Notes under the pieces: model-generated
Database searches by the model: none
Told to the model about the DNA's origin: nothing
The model's input: the letters and a program-made list of their open reading frames with translations, nothing else
In this document: positions 35,042-44,067 of the stretch, piece after piece
Position numbering within the stretch: position 1 is the first letter of the stretch
Layout of the letters: each line of letters begins with the position of its first letter
Source: Conexibacter sp. CPCC 205762
GTDB lineage: Bacteria > Actinomycetota > Thermoleophilia > Solirubrobacterales > Solirubrobacteraceae
Assembly (NCBI RefSeq): GCF_030646155.1
Contig: NZ_JAUTDN010000039.1
Location: forward strand, 1 to 62,556
Reading direction: 5' to 3'
DNA: 62,556 nt
Translations under genes and position numbers: made by a program

Positions 35042-36544
35042 ATGGGGCGCAATCTGGCGAGCCTGTTGATCGACACGGCCGAGCGCCACGGTGACAGGAT
35101 CGCCGTGAAGCTCGACGACGTCGAGCTCAACTACGCCGTCATCGCCGAAGGCTCCGCGCGCGTCGCGGGGATGCTGAAGGCGAAGGGCTTCCAGCCCGGC
35201 GACCGGGTCGGGCTGATGCTGCCGAACGTCCCGTTCTTCCCGCCGATCTACTACGCGATCCTGCGCGCCGGCGGGATCGTCGTGCCGATGAACGTGCTGC
35301 TGAAGGAGCGCGAGGTGAAGTACTACCTCGAGGACTCCGGCGCGAAGCTGCTGTTCGCCTGGGAGCTGTTCGCGGCCGACGCCGAGCCGGGCGCGGCCGC
35401 CGCCGGCGCCGAGTACATCCGCGTCGGCGCCGACTTCGCGCAGACGGCGTTCGGGCACGAGCCCGAGCACGCCGTCGCCGAGGTCGCCGACGACGACACG
35501 GCGGTGCTGCTGTACACATCCGGCACGACCGGCTCGCCGAAGGGCGCCGAGCTGTCGCACGGGAACCTGCTGGCGAACGTCGAGACGACGCTGCAGACGC
35601 TGATCCAGGTCAGCGAGGAGGACGTGATCCTCGGCGCGCTGCCGCTGTTCCACTCCTTCGGCCAGACCTGCGCGCTGAACGTCGCGACCGCCGCCGGCTG
35701 CGTGCTGACGCTGCTGCCGCGGTTCGACCCCGTCAAGGCGCTGGAGATCATCGAGCGCGACAGGGTGACCGTCTTCGAGGGCGTGCCGACGATGTACAAC
35801 GCGCTGATCTCGGTGCCCGACGAGGTGCGCGCCAGATACGACACCTCGTCGCTGCGGCTCTGCGTCTCCGGCGGCTCGGCGCTGCCGGGCGAGGTGCTGA
35901 AGGCGTTCGACCAGGTCTTCGGCGCGAAGGTGCTGGAGGGCTACGGCCTGTCGGAGACCTCGCCGGTCGCCTCCTTCAACCATCCCGACAGAGCGCGCAA
36001 GGTCGGCTCGATCGGCACGCCGATCCGCGGCGTCGAGATGAGAGTCGTCGACGACCAGGGCAACGGCCTGCCGACCGGCGAGATGGGCGAGATCGCGATC
36101 CGCGGCCACAACGTGATGAAGGGCTACTGGCGCAAGCCGGAGGCGACCGCGGCCGCGATCAGAGACGGCTGGTTCCACACCGGCGACCTCGCCAAGGTCG
36201 ACGAGGAGGGCTACTACTTCATCCTCGACCGCAAGAAGGACATGATCATCCGCGGCGGCTACAACGTCTACCCGCGCGAGATCGAGGAGGTCCTCTACGA
36301 GCACCCCGCGGTCGCCGAGGCGGCGGTCGTCGGCGTGCCGGACAGCGAGTGGGGCGAGGAGGTCGGCGCCGCCGTCGCGCTCAAGCAGGGCGCGCAGGCC
36401 GACGCCGACGAGCTGCGCGCGTACGTCAAGGAGCGCGTCGCCGCCTACAAGTACCCGCGCCGCGTCTGGCTCGTGCCGGAGCTGCCGAAGGGCCCGACCG
36501 GCAAGATCCTCAAGCGCGAGATCGAGGCGCCGGCGGAGCAATGA
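35042..36544 (+). CDS. long-chain acyl-CoA synthetase (AMP-forming)
   Basis: A 500-aa ANL-superfamily ligase that should activate a fatty or aromatic acid to its CoA thioester. The ATP loop is YTSGTTGSPKGAELSH, the A5 motif is EGYGLSETSP, A8 is GWFHTGDLAKVDEEGYYFILDRKKDMI followed by RGGYNVYPREIEE, and the catalytic Lys is in PTGKILKRE. GGGAGG precedes the ATG. It sits last in the nadD-rsfS run but with a 45-bp gap. The acyl substrate cannot be told. Confidence 0.93.
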   Translation: MGRNLASLLIDTAERHGDRIAVKLDDVELNYAVIAEGSARVAGMLKAKGFQPGDRVGLMLPNVPFFPPIYYAILRAGGIVVPMNVLLKEREVKYYLEDSGAKLLFAWELFAADAEPGAAAAGAEYIRVGADFAQTAFGHEPEHAVAEVADDDTAVLLYTSGTTGSPKGAELSHGNLLANVETTLQTLIQVSEEDVILGALPLFHSFGQTCALNVATAAGCVLTLLPRFDPVKALEIIERDRVTVFEGVPTMYNALISVPDEVRARYDTSSLRLCVSGGSALPGEVLKAFDQVFGAKVLEGYGLSETSPVASFNHPDRARKVGSIGTPIRGVEMRVVDDQGNGLPTGEMGEIAIRGHNVMKGYWRKPEATAAAIRDGWFHTGDLAKVDEEGYYFILDRKKDMIIRGGYNVYPREIEEVLYEHPAVAEAAVVGVPDSEWGEEVGAAVALKQGAQADADELRAYVKERVAAYKYPRRVWLVPELPKGPTGKILKREIEAPAEQ

Positions 36545-36583
36545 GCCGCGCCCGCACGTTGCTCTGCTACAGCGTGTAGGAGG

Positions 36584-36648
36584 ACGGTCACCGCTGCTTC
36601 ACAGCGGTGACCGTTCCGTGACACGCGCGTAACGCGCGCGTCACGGAA
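36584..36648. terminator. two adjacent inverted repeats between acyl-CoA ligase and GDPD genes
   Basis: The first is a perfect 12-bp stem (acggtcaccgct at 36584-36595, agcggtgaccgt at 36603-36614) with a 7-base loop. The second is a 16-bp stem with one mismatch (ttccgtgac.. at 36614-36629, ..gtcacggaa at 36633-36648) with a TAA loop. Either can terminate transcription. They also carry repeated TCAC elements at 11-base spacing (GGTCACC, CTTCACA), so the region may double as a PHO-type operator. Confidence 0.6.
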
Positions 36649-36655
36649 TTGGCAC
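36637..36655 (+). promoter_or_regulatory. PHO-box-like element upstream of the glycerophosphodiesterase gene
   Basis: CGTCACGGAATTGGCACG matches the element before the HAD phosphatase (29365-29382) at all but two positions. The shared distance to the presumed -10 position (36666-36671) supports a common regulator. Confidence 0.45.
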
Positions 36656-36708
36656 GGCGGCGCGCTGTGATGCGCAGCGCCGTTCCAATCAATCAGGAGT
36701 TCCCCTCG

Positions 36709-38691
36709 ATGTCCTCATCCTCGCGGCGGCGCCCCCGCGCCGCCCGCTTCGGCGTTCCGGCGCTGCTGGCCGCCGCCACCTTCGCGGGCGTGCTCGCGCC
36801 GGCGGCGTCCGCCGACCCGATCGACGACCAGATCGCCAACATCCGTGGCGCGATCACCGTGCTGAGACCGTGGGCGCAGCAGCCCGCGTGCAACCTGCCG
36901 CACCGCACCGCGCTGTGGGAGAGAGCGGTTCCGGCCGACCAGGGCAGCGACAAGCCGTTCATCTCGGCCCACCGCGGCTCGACCGCGTTCGCGCCCGAGA
37001 ACACCCTCGCCGCGTACGAGGCCGGCCTCGCCTACGGCGTCGACGTGATCGAGGTCGACGTGCGCGTGACCAAGGACGGCAGATTCATCGCCTGGCACGA
37101 CTCGACCGTCGACCGTGTCTCCGACGGCACCGGCGACGTCGCCGACATGACGCTCGCCGAGATCCAGCAGCTCGACGTCTCCGACTACGAGCCGTGGGCC
37201 GGCGGGCCCTTCAGAGGCTCGAGAGTCGCCACCTTCGAGCAGGTGCTCGCGCTCGCCAGAAAGGCCGGCGCCGGCGTCGAGGTGGACATCAAGACCGGCG
37301 ACCACGGCCAGATCGCCCAGCTCGTCGACGAGTACGGGCTGACCGAGAAGTCGATCTTCAACAGCTCCGCGCTGGAGATGTTCCAGGCCGCGCCCGGCGC
37401 CAGAATGATCTACAACCGGGATCTCTGGGAGCCGCCGTACCTGATGAACGAGATCACCGCGATCGCGCGCGTCTTCGGTTCCAAGCTGGAGGAGTACACG
37501 GCCGAGTCGGTCATCGCGATCCACGACGGCTGCGGCATCGTGATGCCGCACGCCTACGACCAGGGCCCGGAGCTGGAGGGCGAGCAGTACCTCGCCGCGC
37601 GCGCGATCGGCGCTGACGGCGTGCAGACCAACCAGCCCGACGTCGTCGTCGCTGCGACCGGCAACAAGGTCGCCACCGCGCTGAAGGTCAAGCGCGCAGG
37701 CGGCGTGCCGCAGCAGGCCTGCCTCGTCAACCGCGGCAACGGCATGGGCTTCCCCGGCAAGACGCTCGTCGTCAGCGCCGGCGGCGCCCAGCTCGGCACG
37801 GTCACGACGGCCGCCAGCGGCTGCGCGACGCTGAACGCGGTCGCGGGCGTGAGCGACTGGAACGGCGCCGAGGTCCGCTTCGACGGCGACGCCGCCGTCT
37901 CGGCGACGCGCCTGCGCGTCGTGCGCGACGAGGCGGTCGTCGAGATCGCCGCGCCGGCCTTCGGCGAGCAGGCGCTCGGCACGCTCGGCGAGCCGAAGCC
38001 GGTCGTCGTCAGCAACCGCGGCGGCCGCGCGCTGGAGCTGTCGTCGCTGAAGCTCGGCGGTGACTCCGACGCCTTCCTGCTGTCCGGCGACACGTGCACG
38101 AACGCGATCGTGCCGGCCGGCGGCTCCTGCACGGTGCGCGTCCGCTTCGCGCCGCAGGCGCTCGGCGCCGCCGCCGGCACGCTGACGTTCGCCGGCAACC
38201 TCGGCGACGGCGAGCAGACGGTCGCGCTCGCCGGCAGCGGCGTCGCGCTGCCGGTCGGCGAGCCCGGCCCGGCGGGTCAGCCCGGCCCGGCCGGTCCCGC
38301 GGGCGAGGCCGGCCCGGCCGGTCCGGCCGGCGCGCGCGGGCCCAAGGGCAAGCCCGGCGAGATCCCGTCGGTGCTCGTCAGCTGCTGGTATGTGGCGAGA
38401 AGAAGAGGCGTCACCTGCCGCATCACGGTCGGCATCGGTGACGCTGCCGATGAGGTCGACGCAACCGCCGCCCGCGCGAGCGCGAAGCAGGCGACGCGCG
38501 TGAAGGCGAGCGCTCGCCTGCTCGGCCGCGGCGGCAAGCAGGCCGTCGCGAGCAAGAGCGGCCGCGGCGCCGTGACGCTGAGACTGCGCTCCAAGCAGGC
38601 GCTGTCGAGCAAGCAGCGCGTGCGCGTGCGCGTCGCCTCCGGCGATCACACCTCGACGTACACGGTGCTCCCCGGCAGACGGGTGCTCTGA
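36709..38691 (+). CDS. secreted glycerophosphodiester phosphodiesterase with collagen-like region
   Basis: A 660-aa exported enzyme that should release glycerol-3-phosphate from phosphodiesters. A signal peptide (1-35) precedes the GDPD TIM barrel (about 83-330) with HRGSTAFAPENT (88-99), EVDVRVTKDG and WHDSTVDRVSDGTG. Residues about 405-512 form an SPD-2/choice-of-anchor-D-like Ig fold (VVSNRGGRALELSSLKLGG, CTVRVRFAPQALGAA). A collagen-like Gly-X-Y stretch (about 517-551) and a basic C-terminal domain follow. CAGGAG precedes ATG 36709. The PHO-like element upstream fits phosphate scavenging. The Ig plus collagen module recurs in the protein at 60767. Confidence 0.9.
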   Translation: MSSSSRRRPRAARFGVPALLAAATFAGVLAPAASADPIDDQIANIRGAITVLRPWAQQPACNLPHRTALWERAVPADQGSDKPFISAHRGSTAFAPENTLAAYEAGLAYGVDVIEVDVRVTKDGRFIAWHDSTVDRVSDGTGDVADMTLAEIQQLDVSDYEPWAGGPFRGSRVATFEQVLALARKAGAGVEVDIKTGDHGQIAQLVDEYGLTEKSIFNSSALEMFQAAPGARMIYNRDLWEPPYLMNEITAIARVFGSKLEEYTAESVIAIHDGCGIVMPHAYDQGPELEGEQYLAARAIGADGVQTNQPDVVVAATGNKVATALKVKRAGGVPQQACLVNRGNGMGFPGKTLVVSAGGAQLGTVTTAASGCATLNAVAGVSDWNGAEVRFDGDAAVSATRLRVVRDEAVVEIAAPAFGEQALGTLGEPKPVVVSNRGGRALELSSLKLGGDSDAFLLSGDTCTNAIVPAGGSCTVRVRFAPQALGAAAGTLTFAGNLGDGEQTVALAGSGVALPVGEPGPAGQPGPAGPAGEAGPAGPAGARGPKGKPGEIPSVLVSCWYVARRRGVTCRITVGIGDAADEVDATAARASAKQATRVKASARLLGRGGKQAVASKSGRGAVTLRLRSKQALSSKQRVRVRVASGDHTSTYTVLPGRRVL

Positions 38692-38699
38692 GGCGCGAA

Positions 38700-38732
38700 G
38701 GGCGCCCGCCGCGGGGGAGGCGGCGGGCGCCC
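38700..38732. terminator. bidirectional terminator between GDPD and cupin genes
   Basis: A perfect 13-bp stem (gggcgcccgccgc with gcggcgggcgccc) and a 7-base loop lie between the two convergent genes. Confidence 0.8.
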
Positions 38733-38735
38733 GAC

Positions 38736-39212
38736 TCAGCCTCTGACCGGTATCGAGGGCGGCGCGCCGTCCTTGAACAGCGTCGCGATCAGGATCTCGA
38801 TCTCGACCTTGCCGCGGTTGGCGGCGTGGTGGATCGTGCCGGGGCGCTCGACGATCCACTCGCCGGTGCGCACCTCGCCGCGCTGGCCGGCTCTGATCGT
38901 GCGCAGCGCTCTGTCGCCGCGGTGGACGGTGACGCTGCCGCTGACGACCCAGTAGGTCAGCGTCCCTCTCGCGATGTTCGCGATCTGCACGCCGGGATGG
39001 CGGTGGAGCGCCAGCTGGGCCCCGGGCTCGACCGTCACGCGGCTGAGGCCGAGCGTGCGGCCGGGCGCGCCGGGCGGGTCGACGTCCTCGGCCAGCACCG
39101 TCCGCACGACCGGCTCGGCGGTGGGCTTGACCGACAGCGCCAGCGCACTGGCGGCGGCGCCGAAGGTCGCGGCGAGAACGAGCAGCAGGGCAAGGCGCAG
39201 GCGTGCGGACAC
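38736..39212 (-). CDS. secreted cupin-domain protein
   Basis: A 158-aa protein with an N-terminal signal (RLRLALLLVLAATFGAAASALA) and a single cupin fold. The first metal motif is visible as LHRHPGVQIANIARGTLTYWV and the second as ERPGTIHHAANRG. The substrate is unknown; small exported cupins of this kind are usually metal-binding enzymes or sensors. GTG 39212 is the start. It converges with the GDPD gene. Confidence 0.8.
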   Translation of the reverse strand: MSARLRLALLLVLAATFGAAASALALSVKPTAEPVVRTVLAEDVDPPGAPGRTLGLSRVTVEPGAQLALHRHPGVQIANIARGTLTYWVVSGSVTVHRGDRALRTIRAGQRGEVRTGEWIVERPGTIHHAANRGKVEIEILIATLFKDGAPPSIPVRG

Positions 39213-39318
39213 GGGCAGGGTCTCCTCGGGTTGGAACAGGTCCGTTCCCGTACATCGGCAGGAAGCGCGCGCGAGTGGAGCGCGGCCCGGCCGCCGCGCG
39301 CGATACCGTCCCGTGACG

Positions 39319-40686
39319 ATGACCCGCGCCGTCCGTCAGATCGCCGCGCTGCTCATGGCCGCGCTCACCGTCCTGCTGCTGTCCGCGCCGACCGCGCTCG
39401 CCGCCGCCGGCGGCGGCTCCTCCGGCTTCAGCGGCGGGGGCGGAGGCGGTGGTGGCGGCTTCGGCGGGGGCGGCTTCTCCGGCGGGGGCGGCACGACCAC
39501 CGGCGGCAGCCCGATCGTGATCCTGATCATCTTCCTGCTGGTCGGCGGCTTCTTCGTCGTCGCGGCGATCTCGGCCGCGATGCGGGTCCGCCGCTACCGC
39601 AAGCGGCGCGAGGAGCGGGCGCGCAGAATCGAGCTGGCGGCGGCTGTCGCGGCCGACGACGACCCGATGTTCGAGCCCGCCGCGGTGCGCGCCAGCGCCG
39701 AGCAGATCTTCACGGCCGCCCAGCACGCCTGGGACGAGCGCGACTACGAGACGCTGGAGCAGCTGCTCGTGCCCGACCTGATGGTCGAGTGGCGCCGGCG
39801 GCTGGAGGACTTCCGCAAGAAGGGCTGGCACAACCGCGTCGAGGTGCTGCAGATCAGATCGATCGAGTACCTCGGGCTGACCAACCGCGAGGGCCATCGC
39901 GAGGACCGCGTCACGGTCCGCATCTGCGCCCGCCTCAGAGACTTCGTCGTGATGCGCAACGGGATGGTGCTGAAGCGCAACGAGGAGACGAGCGACACGG
40001 TCGAGCTGACCGAGTTCTGGACGCTCGCCAAGCGCGCCGACGAGCAGGGCTGGATCGTCGCCTCGATCGAGACCGACGCCGAGGGCCAGCACGTGCTCGA
40101 CGCCGAGATCGTCGCCTCGCCGTGGAGCGACGAGCGGCGGATGCAGGACGCCTCGCTGCTGGAGGTCGCCGCGCTCGACAGACTGCCCGAGGGCGTCTCG
40201 ACCGCCGATGTCGCGAGACTCGACTACGCCGGCAACGGGCGCGCCGCCGCGCTCGACCTGTCGCTCGTCGACGGCCGCTGGGCGCCAGACGTGCTGGAGG
40301 CATCGGTGCGGCGCGCGGTCGCCGCCTGGGCCGAGGCGGTCGACGGCGCCGACAGCGATCTGCTCGACGTCGCCACGCCGGAGGCGGCGCAGGTGCTGCT
40401 GCACCCGGGCGATCCGAGCGGGCAGACGCGGCTCGTGATCCGCGGCCCGGTCGTGCGGCAGCTGACGATCGTCGCGCTGGACCCGGCGGCGCAGCCGCCG
40501 ACGATGACGGTCGAGGCCGAGGTGCGCGGCCGTCGCTACATCGAGGACCGCGACACCGCCGCCGTGCTGCGCGGCAGCAAGCAGACCGAGACGACCGCGA
40601 CCGAGCGCTGGACGCTCGCGCTCGCCGGCCCCGACGATCGCCCCTGGCAGGTGGTCGACGCCGCCGCCGGCGGGGTGACCGCATGA
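39319..40686 (+). CDS. Tim44-like domain membrane protein
   Basis: A 455-aa protein with a signal/TM segment (1-30), a Gly-rich stretch (GGGSSGFSGGGGGGGGG), a second TM helix (VILIIFLLVGGFFVVAAISAAM) and a cytosolic basic segment. A Tim44/mL45-like domain follows (about 115-250; IFTAAQHAWDERDYETLEQLLVPDLMVEW, TVELTEFWTLAKR). The rest forms a second related domain. Bacterial Tim44-like proteins are poorly understood. ATG 39319 is used; GTG 39313 is possible. A TACCGT -10-like box lies at 39304-39309. It overlaps the protease start by four bases. Confidence 0.82.
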   Translation: MTRAVRQIAALLMAALTVLLLSAPTALAAAGGGSSGFSGGGGGGGGGFGGGGFSGGGGTTTGGSPIVILIIFLLVGGFFVVAAISAAMRVRRYRKRREERARRIELAAAVAADDDPMFEPAAVRASAEQIFTAAQHAWDERDYETLEQLLVPDLMVEWRRRLEDFRKKGWHNRVEVLQIRSIEYLGLTNREGHREDRVTVRICARLRDFVVMRNGMVLKRNEETSDTVELTEFWTLAKRADEQGWIVASIETDAEGQHVLDAEIVASPWSDERRMQDASLLEVAALDRLPEGVSTADVARLDYAGNGRAAALDLSLVDGRWAPDVLEASVRRAVAAWAEAVDGADSDLLDVATPEAAQVLLHPGDPSGQTRLVIRGPVVRQLTIVALDPAAQPPTMTVEAEVRGRRYIEDRDTAAVLRGSKQTETTATERWTLALAGPDDRPWQVVDAAAGGVTA

Positions 40687-42206
40687 CGCCGTTGCGCCGC
40701 CTCACCACGCTCGCCGTCGCCTGCCTTGCCGTCCTCTTCTGCGCCGGATCCGCGAGCGCCGCCGAGCAGACGCTCGGCGCGGCCGCCGCACCGAGCATCG
40801 GCGTCAAGCCGGCGATCGTCGGCGGGCAGCAGATCCCGGTCACGACCGCGCCGTGGCAGGTCTTCGTCGAGGCGACCGCGAGCAGAACGTCGGTCTACGA
40901 CTGCGGCGGCTCGATCCTCAACGCGACGACGATCCTGACCGCCGCCCACTGCGTGATCGACCCGGCGACCGGCCAGAGATTCACCGCGGCGAGACTGACG
41001 GTGCTGGCCGGCACGGCGACGGCCGACGGCAGAAGCGGCGTGATGAGAGACGTCGCCGACATCCGCATCCATCCCTACTACCAGGCTGCCGCCGGCAGAG
41101 TCGCCCCCGACGACGTCGCCGTCCTGACGCTCAGCGGCAGCCTCGCCTTCAGCACGGCGATCCAGCCGATCGGCCTCGTCGCGCCCGGCGCCTATCCGGC
41201 GGTCGGCACGGCGACGACGATCACCGGCTTCGGCCGTCAGGTCGCCGGCGGGACGCCGGACAGACGGCTGTACGCGCTCGGCACCGCGATCGGCGACCCG
41301 CTCGCCTGCGGGGCCGACGCGAACGCGATCGTGCTGTGCGTCAGCAGCCCCGCGGGTTCGGCCTGCGAGGGCGACTCCGGCGGGCCGATCGTCGCGGGCG
41401 GCGTGCTGCTCGGCGTCGCCTCGTTCGTGCAGCTCGACGGGCCGACCGGCGAGTGCGGCGTCGGCTCGCTGAACGGCTACACGAACCTCGCCGCGCCTGA
41501 GATCCGCGCCTTCGTCGACGGCAGCAGCGCGCCGCCGCAGGCCCCGCGCGGCGGGCGCGACGTGAGCGCCCGCGGCGTCTTCCAGGCGCGCCAGGCGGTC
41601 ACGTGCAGCGCCGGCACCTGGAACGGCGCGCCGGCCTTCGCCTACGCCTTCGTCGACACCGCCTCCGGCACGCTGCTGCAGCTGAGCGGCAGCGACACGT
41701 ACAGCTTCACCGACGGCGACGTCGGCCGCACGGTCGCGTGCGAGGTGCGCGCCACCAACGCCGGCGGCACCGCGCTGACGCGCACGCAGGCGTCGCCGCC
41801 GATCGCCGTCGCGCCGGCGCCGCCCGCGCCGCCGGTCAGAAGAACGACGCCGCGCCCGTCGCTGCGGCTGACCGTCACGGTCCCGCGCGGCAAGGTCCGC
41901 AAGGGCGCGCGCGTGACGCACGCGATCAAGGTCGTCAACCGCGGCAACGCCGCCGCGCGCGGGGTCGTCGTCTGCGACAGCCCCGGCAAGGGCCTCTCCG
42001 TCGCGAAGGCGCCGCGCAAGGCGAGACGGGTCCGCGGGCGCGTCTGCGTGACGCTCGGGACGATCAAGCCGGGCGCCGCGCGCCGCGTCGAGGTGACGCT
42101 GAAGGTCGCCGGCCGCGCCAGCCGCGGCGCGCACGTCAACGCCGTCACGCTGAGCGCGGCCAACGCCGCCCGCAGAAGCGTCACCGCGCGCGTGATCGTG
42201 CGCTGA
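40683..42206 (+). CDS. secreted trypsin-like serine protease, copy 1
   Basis: A 507-aa exported chymotrypsin-fold protease. A signal peptide (1-27) and short propeptide lead to IVGG at 45-48. The triad is His89 (LTAAHC), Asp144 (PDDVAVL) and Ser232 (CEGDSGGP). The catalytic domain ends near 282. An Ig-like segment with CSAGTWNGAP and a C-terminal DUF11-type beta domain (PSLRLTVTVPRGKVRKGARVTHAIKVVNRG) follow. The residue before IVGG is Ala (VKPA), not Lys/Arg, so activation needs a non-tryptic cut. It is paralogous to the next gene and coupled to the Tim44-like gene. Confidence 0.92.
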   Translation: MTPLRRLTTLAVACLAVLFCAGSASAAEQTLGAAAAPSIGVKPAIVGGQQIPVTTAPWQVFVEATASRTSVYDCGGSILNATTILTAAHCVIDPATGQRFTAARLTVLAGTATADGRSGVMRDVADIRIHPYYQAAAGRVAPDDVAVLTLSGSLAFSTAIQPIGLVAPGAYPAVGTATTITGFGRQVAGGTPDRRLYALGTAIGDPLACGADANAIVLCVSSPAGSACEGDSGGPIVAGGVLLGVASFVQLDGPTGECGVGSLNGYTNLAAPEIRAFVDGSSAPPQAPRGGRDVSARGVFQARQAVTCSAGTWNGAPAFAYAFVDTASGTLLQLSGSDTYSFTDGDVGRTVACEVRATNAGGTALTRTQASPPIAVAPAPPAPPVRRTTPRPSLRLTVTVPRGKVRKGARVTHAIKVVNRGNAAARGVVVCDSPGKGLSVAKAPRKARRVRGRVCVTLGTIKPGAARRVEVTLKVAGRASRGAHVNAVTLSAANAARRSVTARVIVR

Positions 42207-42392
42207 CAGCGCGGCGGCAGCGGACCTCTGCGCGGACGCCTGTGCGCTGACACAACCCGGGCGTCTGCCGAGGAATAGGCAGCTTTGCGGCGAGATCGCG
42301 CGTCCTACCCGCCAGTTGCAGCGCTCCAAACGCATCACGTCAGGGCGCCGGGACGACGTTGACGCACCGATAAAAAGGTGTCGCGCGGGCCG

Positions 42393-42398
42393 TATTCT
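42393..42398 (+). promoter_or_regulatory. -10-like element of a leaderless promoter (protease 2)
   Basis: TATTCT ends eight bases before ATG 42407, with no Shine-Dalgarno. The rest of the 200-bp gap (42207-42406) holds a weak ctgcc/ggcag hairpin near 42256 and nothing else convincing. Confidence 0.45.
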
Positions 42399-42406
42399 GC
42401 CGCGCC

Positions 42407-44065
42407 ATGCACGAACCAAAGGCACGGATTCCGGGTCGCCGCACCGCGGTGGCGCTGGTCTCGCTCGCCGCCCTGCTGCTGGCTGCCCCGGCCACGCAGG
42501 CGAGCGAAGGAACGCTCAGACTCGGCCCGCAGACGGAGGTCGGCAAGAAGCCGGCGATCGTCGGCGGCAACCCGATCTCGATCACGCAGGCGCCGCATCA
42601 GATCTTCCTGATCGCGGAGGACGCCGTCACCAGATCCACCTACATCTGCGGCGGCTCGATCCTCGACAGCACGCATGTCGTCACCGCTGGTCACTGCGTC
42701 TACAACGCGAGAACGGTCAGACCGTTCGACGCCTCGGAGCTGACCGTCGTCGCCGGCATCTCCAACTTCAGAACGCCGGAGTCGACGAGACAGCCCTCGG
42801 GCGTCGCCGCGGTCCGGATCCACCCCGGCTACGCGTACACGGCCGAGAACGGCGGCGTCGCGCCCGACGACGTGGCGGTCCTGACGCTCAGCAGAACGCT
42901 CGACCTCAGCGGCCCGGCCGCGAGAGCGATCTCGCTCGTCGACGCCGGCGCCTACTCGCCGCAGGGCACGCCCGCCGGCATCAGCGGCTTCGGCCTGCAG
43001 GCCGGCGGCGCCGCCTCGCCCGACGGCCAGCTCTACGCGGTCGGCACGACGATCGGCGACCCGCTCGCCTGCGGCAGCGACGTCAACGCCGTCATCACCT
43101 GCATCGCCAGCCAGGTCGGCTCCGCCTGCGAGGGCGACTCCGGCGGCCCGCTGACCGTCGGCACCGTGCTCGCGGGCGTCGCCTCGTTCGTCAGCACGAA
43201 CGGCCCGAGCGGCGAGTGCGGCGTCGGCTCCGTCAACGGCTACAGCAACCTCGCCGCCGGCGAGATCCGCGACTTCGTGCTCGGCAACGACGCGCCGCCG
43301 GTCGCCCCGCGCGGCGGTCGCGACGTCAGCGCCAGAGGCTTCTTCCAGTCCGGCAGCTCGATGGAGTGCTCGGCCGGCACCTGGAGCGGCGCGCCGACCT
43401 TCACCTACACGTTCGTCGACACGCGCAACGGCCAGGTGCTGCAGAGCGGCGCCAGCGCGACCTACGCCTTCACCGACGCCGACGTCGGCCGCACCGTCGC
43501 CTGCCAGCCGGCGGCGACGAACGCGGGCGGCACCGGCATCACGCGCACCGAGGCCTCGCCCGCGATCGCGGTCAACCCGAACCCGCCGAGAAGAGACCCG
43601 ACGCCGACGCCGAACCCGACCCCCAGAAGACCGACGCCGACGCCGAGAAGACCGGCCGCGAAGAAGCCGTCGCTGCGGCTCTCCGTGAAGGCCTCGACGA
43701 CGCGTGTCCGTCCCGGCGCGACGGTCACGTACACGATCAAGGTCGCCAACCGCGGCACCGGCCCGGCCGGCAAGGTCGTCGTCTGCGACGCGCCCGGCAA
43801 GGGCCTCGCCTTCTCCTCGCTGCCGAAGGGCGCGAAGAAGTCGCGCGGCAGCGCCTGCTGGACGCTCGGGACGCTCAAGGCCGACAGCAGCCGCACGCTG
43901 AAGGTGACGCTGCGCGTCTCCGGCTCGGCGAGCAACGGCGCGCTGCTGCGCAACGGCATCGGGCTCGCCTCCGGCAACGGCGGCAGAAGAGCCGCCTCCC
44001 CAGGCGTGCGCGTCGCCGCCGCCCAGCAGAGAGGCGCCACCAGACCCCCGGCGGTGACCGGGTAG
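42407..44065 (+). CDS. secreted trypsin-like serine protease, copy 2
   Basis: A 552-aa paralogue of the preceding protease with the same order of parts. It has a signal peptide (1-32), KKPA-IVGG at 51-54, His96 (VTAGHC), Asp155 (PDDVAVL), Ser245 (CEGDSGGP), an Ig-like segment with CSAGTWSGAP, a Pro/Thr/Arg linker, and a DUF11-type domain (TTRVRPGATVTYTIKVANRG). The linker (TPTPNPTPRRPTPTPRRP) is absent from copy 1. Tandem duplication is clear from collinear motifs and the shared SACEGDSGGP and GECGVGS segments. An L,D-transpeptidase gene follows after two bases. Confidence 0.92.
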   Translation: MHEPKARIPGRRTAVALVSLAALLLAAPATQASEGTLRLGPQTEVGKKPAIVGGNPISITQAPHQIFLIAEDAVTRSTYICGGSILDSTHVVTAGHCVYNARTVRPFDASELTVVAGISNFRTPESTRQPSGVAAVRIHPGYAYTAENGGVAPDDVAVLTLSRTLDLSGPAARAISLVDAGAYSPQGTPAGISGFGLQAGGAASPDGQLYAVGTTIGDPLACGSDVNAVITCIASQVGSACEGDSGGPLTVGTVLAGVASFVSTNGPSGECGVGSVNGYSNLAAGEIRDFVLGNDAPPVAPRGGRDVSARGFFQSGSSMECSAGTWSGAPTFTYTFVDTRNGQVLQSGASATYAFTDADVGRTVACQPAATNAGGTGITRTEASPAIAVNPNPPRRDPTPTPNPTPRRPTPTPRRPAAKKPSLRLSVKASTTRVRPGATVTYTIKVANRGTGPAGKVVVCDAPGKGLAFSSLPKGAKKSRGSACWTLGTLKADSSRTLKVTLRVSGSASNGALLRNGIGLASGNGGRRAASPGVRVAAAQQRGATRPPAVTG

Positions 44066-44067
44066 TG

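Noticed and set aside
36715..40404. A 1229-codon minus-strand open frame spanning the GDPD, cupin and Tim44-like genes
   Set aside because: Same cause: antisense frame in GC-rich DNA; the cupin is in a different frame and the plus-strand genes are well supported.
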